Shown one piece after another: positions 8,797 through 17,285 of a stretch of DNA of 64,000 nt (its first letter is position 1; each line of letters opens with the position of its first letter). The notes under the pieces are model-generated. The model was not told the origin of the DNA and searched no databases. It saw only the letters and a list, made by a program, of their open reading frames with translations. The stretch lies in contig NZ_VFOU01000001.1 in assembly GCF_006716305.1 (NCBI RefSeq), positions 434,001 to 498,000 of the forward strand, given 5' to 3'. The position numbers and the translations under genes were made by a program. The stretch is from Enteractinococcus coprophilus. Lineage in GTDB: Bacteria > Actinomycetota > Actinomycetes > Actinomycetales > Micrococcaceae.

Positions 8797-9793
8797 TCGG
8801 TGATCCTTTCACGGGTTTGGGGTAGTCAAAGACGTGGCAAAGGGTTGCATCGGCGAATTCACCGGGGGTGGTCGCCTGATCCATGACCTGGGGCAAGTCG
8901 GTCCAATCGGATACCCCGGTGATCAGGTCATCGAAGCGGTCATCGGTCAGGGCGGCCAGTCCGGCTGCTTTGCGTTGGGCGGTCGTGCGACGATGACGAT
9001 GCCCGGGCGGCACCTGGCCGACCTGGCTTGCAATAATACTGAGCCGCCGGGCGTGAAAGTCAGCGCCCAGTGGGACAGCGGGCGCATTTTCGCCATACCA
9101 AGAGGCCTCAATGACCACGGCGTCGTCGCCAACAATTTCTAGTGCCCGGGCGAGCCCTGCTTGGCTGCCGGAGACGTGGATGACGATATCGCAGTCATCT
9201 GCGGCGTCCTCGGGAGCGACCGCGGTGATGCCCCAGTCGGTGAGCAGCTGGCGCCGGGCCGGGTTGAGATCCACGACTTCGAACCGCTCCAGTGGCATGC
9301 GGGAGCAGAGCAGGGCGGTGGCCGCTCCAATCATGCCGGCACCGATGATGGTCACTCGGTCACCGAAGCGGGGCGGGTGTTGCCACAGGATATTGATGCC
9401 GGTTTCGGCGGCTCCGGTGAGCAGTGCGCGATGATCCGAGATGCCCTCGGGAATGGGCAGGACGTCGTCGGGGGTGACGAGGTGGTGGCTGTGGTGTGGC
9501 AGCAGACCGAAGACGCGTTGGCCCAGCCAAGCTTCTGGCCCTTGGTCGACCACGCCCACGGCGAGATAACCGTAGGACACCGGGTAGGAGAAGTCGCCGA
9601 GTTGAGCGGGGCCACGCATGTGCTCGGCGATGCTGTCTGGCACCTGCCCGTTGTGCACCAGGGTTTCGGTGCCTTTGGAGATGGCAGTTGCCGTGGTCCG
9701 AATGCGCAACGGGTGCGCTGCATCGACGTTCGGGGTGGGCACTTCGCGCCAGCTACTTTTACGGGGAGCGGTGGTCCAGTACTGCCAAGCCAT
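8789..9793 (-). CDS. Zinc-binding-alcohol-dehydrogenase-like oxidoreductase lacking zinc ligands
   Basis: This 334-residue protein has the medium-chain dehydrogenase layout: a GroES-like N-terminal half with ISKGTETLV and YPVSYGYLAVGVV, then a Rossmann half starting at VTIIGAGMIGAATALL (about residue 147). The Cys-His-Glu catalytic zinc ligands of true alcohol dehydrogenases are not visible: the usual cysteine region reads ATAISKGTET and the GHE motif is absent. It is the first gene of a three-gene overlapping operon (oxidoreductase, PTPS-like, glycosyltransferase). A role in oxidising the side chain of a pathway intermediate is a guess from context. Confidence 0.75.
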   Translation of the reverse strand: MAWQYWTTAPRKSSWREVPTPNVDAAHPLRIRTTATAISKGTETLVHNGQVPDSIAEHMRGPAQLGDFSYPVSYGYLAVGVVDQGPEAWLGQRVFGLLPHHSHHLVTPDDVLPIPEGISDHRALLTGAAETGINILWQHPPRFGDRVTIIGAGMIGAATALLCSRMPLERFEVVDLNPARRQLLTDWGITAVAPEDAADDCDIVIHVSGSQAGLARALEIVGDDAVVIEASWYGENAPAVPLGADFHARRLSIIASQVGQVPPGHRHRRTTAQRKAAGLAALTDDRFDDLITGVSDWTDLPQVMDQATTPGEFADATLCHVFDYPKPVKGSPNV

Positions 9794-9862
9794 GAGTGCA
9801 GCCTATCGCCTGACCAGCAGTGACGCCATGGTTGAGTGCTGAGAGATCACTGAGGGGGATGG

Positions 9863-11551
9863 CTAGCTTGCGAACTGCTCGTAGGCGTAGGTGGACAGAC
9901 CCACGCTACCGAATTTTGCGGATACCTGCGGAGTCCCCGCCGGGGCGTGCGAGACCATACCAACTGGTCCCTTACCTCGTGGGCATTGCAAGATCAGTAC
10001 GGAAGTGCGTCCCTCATCTGGACGGAGATGCTCCAGGCCGGACCAATCCGATACCGTCCAGTGTTCGGCAGTATGGGGGCCGTAACCGGGCAGCGCCGTA
10101 GCTAAGCCTGCAGGTTCAAATGTCGTCGACATCCATTCCAGCACTGTCCCGTGAGCATCAATAATTTCACGCAATAACGCGCGCACGTCGGCCCCGGTCG
10201 TTGTCCCGATCAGGCCGTCACCGGCTGAACGGTCTTCGAGCCCGGTGATTGTGGTCGATTCCAAGTGCACGACGCTCTGACGAGCGCTTTCCAGGACGTC
10301 GATGCCTACTGTTTCGAGATAATCCAGGATGGCCCGGGTTGCGGCACCGTCCCCGCTGCCGATCATCAGGCGAACGGCGTCGTCAAGGCTGACCTGCACA
10401 TCGCCGGTGAGGTGGCGAAGCGTGCCGGTGTCGGCCAGTGCGCGATGCTGAGCCGTGATCTGCACCGTGTCCTGGAGCAGTTCGGGGCGGTGGCGCGCCA
10501 GCTCATTGAGGGTATAGGCGAGAAACAGTTTTCCGATGCCTGAGAACGTGAAGACCATGCTCTCATTGACGGCACGGCCATCCTCGACGTCGCAGAGGAG
10601 TTCGCCGCACTCTTGTTCCCAGAAATCCGGTGGGACTGCTTCGGGCCGTGCCACTGGCTCGAAGGATCCTCCGAGGTAGAAGGCTTCGAGAAGTTGACCG
10701 AAGTCCATGAACATTTCGCGGGCGGAGTTGCGACCGGGGGTGCCATCGAGCAGTTGCACCGGGATGGATTCGGCAAAGACCGCAACCGAAGCGACCGGGT
10801 TATCATCCTCGTCCAGCAACAGCCCCACCTGGGAGAGTCCCCGGATGCCGCGTCCGTTCTTTTCGACGAAGCGGCCTTTCGTCAGGTGTGCACCCAGTAG
10901 CGGCGTGAAAATATGTCCCATCATGTCGACGGCGACGCTGCAAAGTTCTTGGGTGAGGCCAAGTTCGATGGCGGCCTTCTCATCGCAGCAGCCGCGTGCA
11001 AGCCGCTCTAGTAACAGCGCCTGATCGTGGGCTGAAGTGACCGTCATGCCTTCTATGGAGTGGTGCCATGTCAGTTCACCAGAGCGGGGGAAAATTTCGC
11101 GGTGCAGGGTGTCAAACATTCCGACTTGCGCGCAGTAATCGTTGACCCACTGCAGGCTGTTGCCGGTGGCGTCTTCGATGGCCTGGAATACCAACTGAGT
11201 GCAGATGTTATCGGAGGTAATCATCATCTGTGCAAGATGGTCACGCAAACTCAGCGCAATACCGGCAGACAGGTTCCGCATAATCCCGGCCTGTACGCCG
11301 TCTTTAAGTTCCTCGGTGATGACGAAGGAATCCTCTAGGGATAGCTTGCCCTCACGCACCAACGCCAAACAGGCTAGCAGGACGCTGACCTTTCGAGTGC
11401 TAAAGGAACCCAGAACCTGCCGGGCTTCTTGGCCAATGTATTGGCCAGTGGCGATGTCTCGTACCTGCCAGTGCACAGCAAAAGGGCCCTGTTGCGTGAT
11501 TTGGCGTATACGCTGGTCAAGTTCGTTGAGATTCTGTGTCATACGCTCCAC
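9863..11551 (-). CDS. Tandem-duplicated serine beta-lactamase-like hydrolase
   Basis: This 562-residue protein contains two class-A-beta-lactamase-like units. The first (about residues 20-290) has the nucleophile motif STRK at 51-54, an SDN motif in MITSDNIC and a KGRF motif in the KTG position. The second (about 310-560) has the same spacing but degenerate motifs: SGIGK in place of SxxK and SGD in place of SDN. The second half is therefore probably structural or inactive. No signal peptide or lipobox is visible, which is unusual for a lactamase. The frame starts at a GTG at 11551, with an alternative ATG nine bases later; neither has an ideal ribosome site. Confidence 0.65.
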   Translation of the reverse strand: MERMTQNLNELDQRIRQITQQGPFAVHWQVRDIATGQYIGQEARQVLGSFSTRKVSVLLACLALVREGKLSLEDSFVITEELKDGVQAGIMRNLSAGIALSLRDHLAQMMITSDNICTQLVFQAIEDATGNSLQWVNDYCAQVGMFDTLHREIFPRSGELTWHHSIEGMTVTSAHDQALLLERLARGCCDEKAAIELGLTQELCSVAVDMMGHIFTPLLGAHLTKGRFVEKNGRGIRGLSQVGLLLDEDDNPVASVAVFAESIPVQLLDGTPGRNSAREMFMDFGQLLEAFYLGGSFEPVARPEAVPPDFWEQECGELLCDVEDGRAVNESMVFTFSGIGKLFLAYTLNELARHRPELLQDTVQITAQHRALADTGTLRHLTGDVQVSLDDAVRLMIGSGDGAATRAILDYLETVGIDVLESARQSVVHLESTTITGLEDRSAGDGLIGTTTGADVRALLREIIDAHGTVLEWMSTTFEPAGLATALPGYGPHTAEHWTVSDWSGLEHLRPDEGRTSVLILQCPRGKGPVGMVSHAPAGTPQVSAKFGSVGLSTYAYEQFAS

Positions 11552-11758
11552 GCAGGTCTTTGCAGGAATTAGATGATGATCGTACAGATTGATCGCTAAG
11601 CTCCAGAATAGTCAGTAGAGCCGACCGTTTTGTACATTAGCGACGCATTGTGTCACCAATAGTGCTCACCCCTGAAAGCGCAACGGCGTGAGGTCCACAT
11701 GGAACTTAATCTGTAATGAGTGCTTGAGATTCTACCTTGAGCACACGAGATTAAACCA

Positions 11759-11797
11759 CGAAGGACCGCGGCCACGTGCAGTGACTACGGTCCTTCG
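11759..11797 (-). terminator. Hairpin terminator after the orphan binding-protein gene
   Basis: A ten-base stem is formed by CGAAGGACCG and CGGTCCTTCG around a 19-base loop, just past the stop of the leftward substrate-binding gene. Confidence 0.6.
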
Positions 11798-11808
11798 ATT
11801 GGCGAATG

Positions 11809-12792
11809 TTACTTCAGGAACAGCTCTTCTTCAGTTGGAGCTTCGTCAATGAAGTTGTACTTGTCAGCAAGTTCGACCATGAACATCAGCTGTTCACGAT
11901 TGACCTCACCATCGAGACGTTCCATGACGAGTTCTTGTGCGGCTTCTTCAGGGATCTCTAGGAACTCGACCAGCAGTTCACGCGAGCCTTCCTGATCCTC
12001 TTGTGAAGCAGCCAGGGCTGCCTTCATGGCCTCCCCGAAGTCGGCGACCATTTCTGGGTCTTCTTCAGCAAGCTGCCCCGAGGTGAAGGTGACCATCGTT
12101 GCCATGCCTGGGTCGGTTTCTTGGAATGAGTATCCGACGAGTTTATTTTCTTCGTCATCGAGCATCTGGGACAGGAAAGGTTCTGGAATCCAGACGGCAT
12201 CGGCATTGCCGCGTTCCAGCTGAGCCGGCATGTCAGGGAAGCCCATCTCGGAGAAATTGACCTTAGCTGGGTCTGCGCCATCTTCTTCCGCGAGATAGGT
12301 GACGGTCAGGTCGCCCAGGGTGTTCAGTGCGTTGACCGCGGTGGTTTTGCCTTCGAGGTCGGCCCAGGTTTCAATACCCGAGTCGGCGCGCGTGACCACA
12401 CCGGCCACGTCATTCCCCTCTTCCAACGAGTTTGAGTAACCGGCCACGATCTTCATGTCCAGCCCCTGGTCAACCGCAGTGGTGACAGACAGTGGGTTGC
12501 CAACGCCAAAATCCAACTGGCCTGCAGAAACCGCAGGGAGCATGGCAGCGCCGGCACTGGAGATTTCATAGGTCACGTCAAAGCCGTGTTCTTCGAAGAT
12601 GCCGTTTTCAATACCGTAGGCTACGCCCACGCTCGGTGCGATACTCAGTACACCGACGGTGACTTCGCGGAGCTCTTCGGTCTCGCCGCCAGCTTCACTA
12701 CCGCCCTCGCCCCCATTGCCGCCACCGCATGCGGTGAGCATCAGGGCTGCTGCTGCAGCTGTTGCAAAACCAGATAGGAATTTCTTCTTCAT
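11809..12792 (-). CDS. ABC transporter substrate-binding lipoprotein (NMT1/SsuA-like), orphan
   Basis: This 327-residue lipoprotein has a charged start MKKK, a hydrophobic segment and the lipobox LTAC (Cys22), followed by a glycine- and glutamate-rich linker. The mature part follows the NMT1/THI5/SsuA pattern: VTVGVLSIAPSVGVAYGIENGIFEEHGFDV, then an AGQLDFGVGNPLS segment. No permease or ATPase gene is adjacent. It strongly resembles the binding proteins at 26944-27945 and 38066-39052, and only the former has transporter genes beside it. It may deliver a different ligand to that shared importer. The ligand is probably an aromatic or sulfonated acid, which is inferred from context only. Confidence 0.82.
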   Translation of the reverse strand: MKKKFLSGFATAAAAALMLTACGGGNGGEGGSEAGGETEELREVTVGVLSIAPSVGVAYGIENGIFEEHGFDVTYEISSAGAAMLPAVSAGQLDFGVGNPLSVTTAVDQGLDMKIVAGYSNSLEEGNDVAGVVTRADSGIETWADLEGKTTAVNALNTLGDLTVTYLAEEDGADPAKVNFSEMGFPDMPAQLERGNADAVWIPEPFLSQMLDDEENKLVGYSFQETDPGMATMVTFTSGQLAEEDPEMVADFGEAMKAALAASQEDQEGSRELLVEFLEIPEEAAQELVMERLDGEVNREQLMFMVELADKYNFIDEAPTEEELFLK

Positions 12793-13107
12793 ATATTCTC
12801 CCGGTGAGAGTGCCTCCAGCGCGCATCGGTGTGCCGCTAGAAGAAAGGAAATGAATAACTGATGGGTGATGGAAATAAAAGGTTCAGAAAGTATTAATCA
12901 ACTTGTTCATCAATTGAAGTTAACAATAGACGAACTCTCCCACGAATGGAAGAGTTCTTGGCGTCAATTTGTGACGCACATTACAGCAATGTGATGGTAC
13001 TACAAACGCAATCCTGAAGGGACCCTTGACGGTGATCTCTTCTGAAGACGCCACAGCCTGCGGAAGGGATTACCTTCCACAGGCTGCTTCACATCGGCGC
13101 GTAGGTC
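12793..13107. other. Intergenic stretch upstream of the orphan binding-protein gene
   Basis: No convincing coding frame is present. It contains the AT-rich leader of the binding-protein gene, a weak hairpin (GAACTCT at 12932 and AGAGTTC at 12951) and, at its right end, the terminator at 13054-13086. Confidence 0.5.
13054..13086 (-). terminator. Terminator of the side-chain-shortening operon
   Basis: The stem CAGCCTGCGGAAGG pairs with CCTTCCACAGGCTG with one mismatch, around a five-base loop. It follows the MaoC gene, the last gene of the leftward operon. Confidence 0.7.
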
Positions 13108-13578
13108 TTACGCGTAAAAGCGTGACAGGAATGTTGCCACGACAGCTGGACGTTCTTCGCCTTCGATTTCAATAACGCCGTTGGATACCAGGTGTAGACC
13201 GTTGCCTTTGACTTCCTGGACGTCGGTGATTTCGGCTTTCATGCGGATGCGAGCACCGGCTTTAACCGGGTTAGTGAAGCGCACCTTATCCAGTCCGTAG
13301 TTGACCTTGGTGGTGACACCGGTGACGTCAAACAGCTCTGACCAAAAGGGAATGATCAGGGACAAGGTCAGGAATCCGTGGGCGATCGGCGCACCGAATG
13401 GGCCTTCCTTGGCACGCTCCACGTCGGTATGGATCCATTGGTGGTCACTGGTTGCATCAGCGAAGGTATTGATCATGCCTTGGGTGATGGTCATCCATTC
13501 GGTGACACCCAGATCGGTGCCGACCATATTGGCAACTTCTTCAAACGGGACAACGGTGCGGGCAGTGGTTTCAGTCAT
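13108..13578 (-). CDS. MaoC-family hydratase/dehydratase
   Basis: This 156-residue single hot-dog protein has the hydratase 2 motif around DATSDHQWIHTDVERAKEGPFGAPIAHGFLTLSL (about residues 45-78). The conserved Asp and His of the D-x4-H type lie in that block. MaoC proteins add water to enoyl-CoA thioesters. The ATG at 13578 is preferred because AAGGA lies about 11 bases upstream; a TTG three codons earlier would sit on the ribosome site. It is the last gene of an operon with an acyl-CoA dehydrogenase, an amidohydrolase and an SDR. It probably takes the place of the enoyl-CoA hydratase in a hydroxycinnamoyl-CoA pathway. Confidence 0.82.
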   Translation of the reverse strand: MTETTARTVVPFEEVANMVGTDLGVTEWMTITQGMINTFADATSDHQWIHTDVERAKEGPFGAPIAHGFLTLSLIIPFWSELFDVTGVTTKVNYGLDKVRFTNPVKAGARIRMKAEITDVQEVKGNGLHLVSNGVIEIEGEERPAVVATFLSRFYA

Positions 13579-13615
13579 GGGGATCAAGTTCCTTTATAGG
13601 TAGGTAGAGGTCGAA

Positions 13616-14794
13616 TTAGACGAATGCGCTGATGCCGGTGATCGAGCGTCCGACGATCAGTGCGTTAATTTCGTGGGTGCCTTCATAGGAGTAGACGGCT
13701 TCGGCGTCGGCGTGGAAGCGTGCGACGTCGGTATCTAAAGTGATACCGTTGCCGCCGCATACTTCGCGTGCCAGGGCAACGGTTTCACGCAGTTTTTTTG
13801 CGGTGAACATTTTAGCCATCGCCGAGTTCTCGTCTTTATAGATGCCGGCTTCTTGCTGATCGATCAGCTGCAGTGCCATGGCCACCGAGGCGGTCACGTT
13901 GGACAGCATCGTGGCCAGTTTTTCCTGGATCAACTGGAACCCAGCAATCGGTTTGCCAAATTGCTCGCGCTGCGTCGTGTAGCGGACGGCCGCTTCGTAA
14001 GCACCGGCCATAGCACCGGTTGCAATAAACGATGCATCCGAACGCATCAAGCGCAGGCAAGCGGCCACATCTTTGAACGAGTTGATGTTCTTCAGACGGG
14101 CGTCGTCGTCCACCTGCACGTTCTCGTAGGTAATGTGGGCGTTTTGCATGATGCGCAGCGAGGCTTTGCGTTCGATCTTTTCCAACGTCACCCCGGCGGC
14201 TTCGCGTGGGACCAGGAATGCCTTGACTTGGTTATCTGCGGTGTCGCGGGCAAACGTGCAGATCACGTCGGCGCGGAAAGCACCACCGATCCAGCGCTTT
14301 TCGCCGCTGATCGTCCAGGTGCCATCGGCGTTTTGAGTTGCGCTGGTCTGCAGGCCGCGGGCGACATCCGAACCATTCTCTGGCTCGGTCAACGCGAACA
14401 CACCTAGCAGGTCGTAATTGGTGACTTTTGGATCGAGTTCGGCAACCTGATCAGGGTCGCCGCCTTGATTGATGACGGTGCGGAACAGGCCGGCCTGGGC
14501 ATTGAAGAACGTGACGATATTGATGTCGCAGCGGGCCAGTTCAAAGGTTCGCATGGCTTCAAAAATGCCACGGACGGGTTCACCGGCTGCTTTCAGTGCC
14601 GGTGGGTCCATCAGACGCAGCGATTCCAGCGGTTCGATGACTTCTTCGGGGAACCGGTCGTCGCTCCAGGCGTCGTTGAGATACGGGTGGACTTTTTCAT
14701 CCAGCGTGGTGCGCAATTCAGCGAGCACGGTTTTCTCAGTGTCGGTGAGCCGATCCGAAAAACCATAGACATCCCAGATGGGTTCGCGTGTCAT
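13616..14794 (-). CDS. Acyl-CoA dehydrogenase
   Basis: This 392-residue FAD enzyme has the standard acyl-CoA dehydrogenase layout. FALTEPENGSDVARG (about 135-150) and the GEKRWIGGA block contact flavin and substrate. The catalytic base is the glutamate in YEGTHEIN (E371). It introduces a 2,3-double bond into acyl-CoA thioesters, and the pattern is closest to glutaryl-CoA-type members. The gene overlaps the stop of the amidohydrolase gene by four bases, so it is translationally coupled. In the phd operon of Corynebacterium glutamicum a dehydrogenase of this kind lets dihydro (phenylpropanoid) acids enter the same route. I infer the same role here. Confidence 0.85.
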   Translation of the reverse strand: MTREPIWDVYGFSDRLTDTEKTVLAELRTTLDEKVHPYLNDAWSDDRFPEEVIEPLESLRLMDPPALKAAGEPVRGIFEAMRTFELARCDINIVTFFNAQAGLFRTVINQGGDPDQVAELDPKVTNYDLLGVFALTEPENGSDVARGLQTSATQNADGTWTISGEKRWIGGAFRADVICTFARDTADNQVKAFLVPREAAGVTLEKIERKASLRIMQNAHITYENVQVDDDARLKNINSFKDVAACLRLMRSDASFIATGAMAGAYEAAVRYTTQREQFGKPIAGFQLIQEKLATMLSNVTASVAMALQLIDQQEAGIYKDENSAMAKMFTAKKLRETVALAREVCGGNGITLDTDVARFHADAEAVYSYEGTHEINALIVGRSITGISAFV

Positions 14795-15702
14795 GCGGCA
14801 GCCTCCTGATCAAGTCCCAGCAGCTTGACCGCATTGTCTTTGAGAATCAACGGGCGGACCTCGTCTTTAATCGGCAGGTCTTCGAATGCGGCCATCCACT
14901 TGGTTGGTGGGATCAGCGGGTAGTCGGTACCAAATAGCACCTTGTGCTTCAGCACATTATTGGACTGACGCACCAGCGATTCTGGGAAGTACTTCGGCGA
15001 CCAGCCCGACAGGTCAATGTAAACGTTGGCCTTGTGGGTGGCAATCGAGTTCGCTTCGTCCTGCCACGGCACCGAAGGGTGAGCCATAATGATCGGCAGG
15101 TGGGGAAAATCAGCGGCGACCTCATCCAAGAGTAGCGGGTTCGAGTACCCCAGTTTGATGCCGGCACCGCCGGGCAGCCCTGCACCCATACCGTTCTGGC
15201 CGGTGTGCGATAGGATCGGCAGGCCGATGTCCTCGAGTGCTTCCCATAGCGGGTAGAACTGGCGGTCGGATGGGTCAAAGCCCTGCACCGACGGGTGGAA
15301 TTTGAACCCGCGCACACCGAGTTCATCGGCTTGGCGTTTGGCTTCTTCGATCGCGGCATCACCATTGCGGGGATCCACCGAGCCGAATGGCAACAGCACG
15401 TCGTTATTGCGTAGCGCACCGGCCACGAGATCATCAATCGAGTTTGGCAGGTGCCCGTCAAACTGGGTGCGGGCATCCAAGGTGAAGACGACGGCGGCCA
15501 TACCCAGCTCGCGATAGGTTTCAGCAATCTTGTCGATTGACGGGGTGCGATCCTCGGACTTAAAGTATTTGGCCGAGGCTTCGTAGAAGACCTCCGGCAT
15601 GGGCTTATGTCCTTCATCGTCCATTTCAATATGGACGTGCACGTCCACCGCGGAGATCGCGGAGACGTCAATCTTGGATTCGTATTTTGCCACAGATATC
15701 AC
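14791..15702 (-). CDS. Amidohydrolase-family hydrolase (CouO-like)
   Basis: This 303-residue metal-dependent TIM-barrel hydrolase has the N-terminal metal motif VDVHVH (H22 and H24). A histidine lies in PILSHTGQNG, another in PIIMAHPSVPW, and an aspartate in VLFGTDYPL. In Rhodococcus the amidohydrolase CouO cleaves the beta-ketoacyl-CoA formed from p-hydroxycinnamates, replacing a thiolase. The same partners here (SDR, CoA ligase, MarR) support that role. The start is the GTG at 15702, immediately after the stop of the SDR gene, so translation is coupled. Family membership is firm; the substrate is inferred. Confidence 0.75.
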   Translation of the reverse strand: MISVAKYESKIDVSAISAVDVHVHIEMDDEGHKPMPEVFYEASAKYFKSEDRTPSIDKIAETYRELGMAAVVFTLDARTQFDGHLPNSIDDLVAGALRNNDVLLPFGSVDPRNGDAAIEEAKRQADELGVRGFKFHPSVQGFDPSDRQFYPLWEALEDIGLPILSHTGQNGMGAGLPGGAGIKLGYSNPLLLDEVAADFPHLPIIMAHPSVPWQDEANSIATHKANVYIDLSGWSPKYFPESLVRQSNNVLKHKVLFGTDYPLIPPTKWMAAFEDLPIKDEVRPLILKDNAVKLLGLDQEAAA

Positions 15703-16626
15703 TTAGGCCTTTGGCTGCAGTTCGGCTGGCAGTTCTTGGAATTCTTCGCCAACGCTCTGCAAGTTGTTTTCGATCAGCTGGCGACCCTCGGACTGCATGG
15801 CTTCATAGGTCCAGCCGCCTTCGCGGTATTCGGTGGCGACGGGTTCTGGGTGGCCCCAAACCTGCAGGCGGTCCCCGCCTACACCGATGGCCTGGCCGGA
15901 GATGTTGGCAGCCTCATCGGATGCTAAGAAGGCGATCAGGCCGGCGACGTCGGCCGCGGTGCCGAAGCCCAGTTCTTTGCGGAAGAATGCCGGCATTGGC
16001 TCACCGGCTTTATCGGCCTCGATGGCAGCGGAGAAGTATGGAACGGTTTCGGTCATGGCAGTGGCGGCCACCGGGATGATCGCGTTGACGGTCACGCCAG
16101 CACGCTTCATTTCCAACGCCCAGGTGCGAACCATGCCAACGATGCCGGCTTTAGCTGCCGCATAGTTTGTCTGGCCGAAGTTACCGCGCTGTCCGGTTGG
16201 CGAACCGATGGTCACAATGCGGCCTTGGACGCCGTTTTCTTTGAAGTATCCGAACGCGGCACGAACACAGGTGAAGGTGCCGCGCAGGTGCACATTGATG
16301 ACGGCATCGAAATCGTCGTCGGTCATCTTCAGCAGCGAGCGGTCGCGCAGGATGCCAGCATTGTTCACCAAAATATCGAGTGTGCCGAACTCTTCGACGG
16401 CAGTGTTGACAAGTTTTTCGGCAGTTTCGGTGGAACCCACAGCAGCGGTGACGCCAATTGCGGTGCCACCTGCAGCAGTAATGGATTCCACAGCTTGCTT
16501 GGTAGTGTCTTCGTTGACATCATTGATAACAACTTTGGCGCCCTGGCGTGCCAGCTCCTGCGCGTAAGCTAGTCCGAGACCAGCGCCAGATCCGGTAACA
16601 ATTGCAACTTTGCCGTTCAGTGACAT
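15703..16626 (-). CDS. SDR-family 3-hydroxyacyl-CoA dehydrogenase (CouN-like)
   Basis: This 307-residue short-chain dehydrogenase has the nucleotide motif TGSGAGLG (11-18), NNAG at 88-91 and the catalytic set S142, Y155 and K159. A C-terminal tail of about 45 residues beyond the core matches the peroxisomal-multifunctional-enzyme/HSD17B4 type of hydroxyacyl-CoA dehydrogenases. It would oxidise a 3-hydroxyacyl-CoA to the ketoacyl-CoA, feeding the amidohydrolase encoded next. It is the first gene of the leftward operon, facing the MarR gene across about 100 bases that must hold both promoters. Confidence 0.82.
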   Translation of the reverse strand: MSLNGKVAIVTGSGAGLGLAYAQELARQGAKVVINDVNEDTTKQAVESITAAGGTAIGVTAAVGSTETAEKLVNTAVEEFGTLDILVNNAGILRDRSLLKMTDDDFDAVINVHLRGTFTCVRAAFGYFKENGVQGRIVTIGSPTGQRGNFGQTNYAAAKAGIVGMVRTWALEMKRAGVTVNAIIPVAATAMTETVPYFSAAIEADKAGEPMPAFFRKELGFGTAADVAGLIAFLASDEAANISGQAIGVGGDRLQVWGHPEPVATEYREGGWTYEAMQSEGRQLIENNLQSVGEEFQELPAELQPKA

Positions 16627-16727
16627 GACTTGTCCTCACTTCTGAGTTGGCTAGAACCAGCTTTTCATTGATTCTAGAAATAATTGTGAATAGCACCTAT
16701 TGTCTATCTCATCTGATATTCTTGTAG

Positions 16728-17222
16728 ATGTCAATAATCGATGGGAAAATGTTTCATATGAACGCCGAACTATTAGAAGCCAATGAACTCGATCCTTCGC
16801 CACTGCGCGACACTGAGATGGCTAAAGAAATCCAATTCCTCACGGCCCGGCTCGCAGCCAAGGGCAACGCGTATGCCAATAAGCTGCTCGAAGAGGTCGA
16901 CTTGAATGTTCGGCAGTTTTCCGTACTGGCACTCGCAGCTTCTGATCTGAAGCCCACCCAGCGCGAGCTGTCGTCATTTGTCGCACTCGATCCCTCGCAG
17001 ATCGTCGCTCTAGTCGACACCCTCGAGGACCGCAAACTGGTCAAACGCGAGACCGATCGTCGTGATCGGCGGTCCAAGAACATCGTGGCGACGCCGCAAG
17101 GCGAAAAGCTCTACCGGCAGGCTCGCTCAATCACCATGACCGCCGAAGATCACGTCCTGGGCAATCTCACGGCCTCAGAGCGAGACCAGCTTCGGGAGCT
17201 CTTAACCAAAGTGACCCTATAA
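16728..17222 (+). CDS. MarR-family regulator (CouR-like)
   Basis: This 164-residue winged-helix protein has the MarR DNA-binding core: TQRELSSFVALDPSQIVALVDTLEDRKLVKRETDRRDRRSKNI at about residues 85-125, including the wing with the D-x-R-D-x-R signature. It diverges from the SDR-amidohydrolase-dehydrogenase-MaoC operon and lies next to the CoA ligase gene. In the cou and phd systems the MarR repressor is released by hydroxycinnamoyl-CoA, and the same control is likely here. Several ATGs exist near the start (16728, 16749, 16758) and none has a clear ribosome site. Confidence 0.82.
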   Translation: MSIIDGKMFHMNAELLEANELDPSPLRDTEMAKEIQFLTARLAAKGNAYANKLLEEVDLNVRQFSVLALAASDLKPTQRELSSFVALDPSQIVALVDTLEDRKLVKRETDRRDRRSKNIVATPQGEKLYRQARSITMTAEDHVLGNLTASERDQLRELLTKVTL

Positions 17223-17246
17223 ACTGGACACTTTCCCTATCCTCCG

Positions 17247-17280
17247 GGGGCGCAGCATAAGCTGCGCCCCGATGTTTTTT
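17247..17280 (+). terminator. Terminator of the MarR gene
   Basis: A perfect ten-base stem GGGGCGCAGC/GCTGCGCCCC with an ATAA loop is followed by GATG and a run of six T. Confidence 0.9.
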
Positions 17281-17285
17281 AATAC

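Noticed and set aside
16671-16678. TTCTAGAA palindrome in the MarR divergent region
   Set aside because: An eight-base palindrome is expected by chance and has no matching copy at the CoA ligase promoter.
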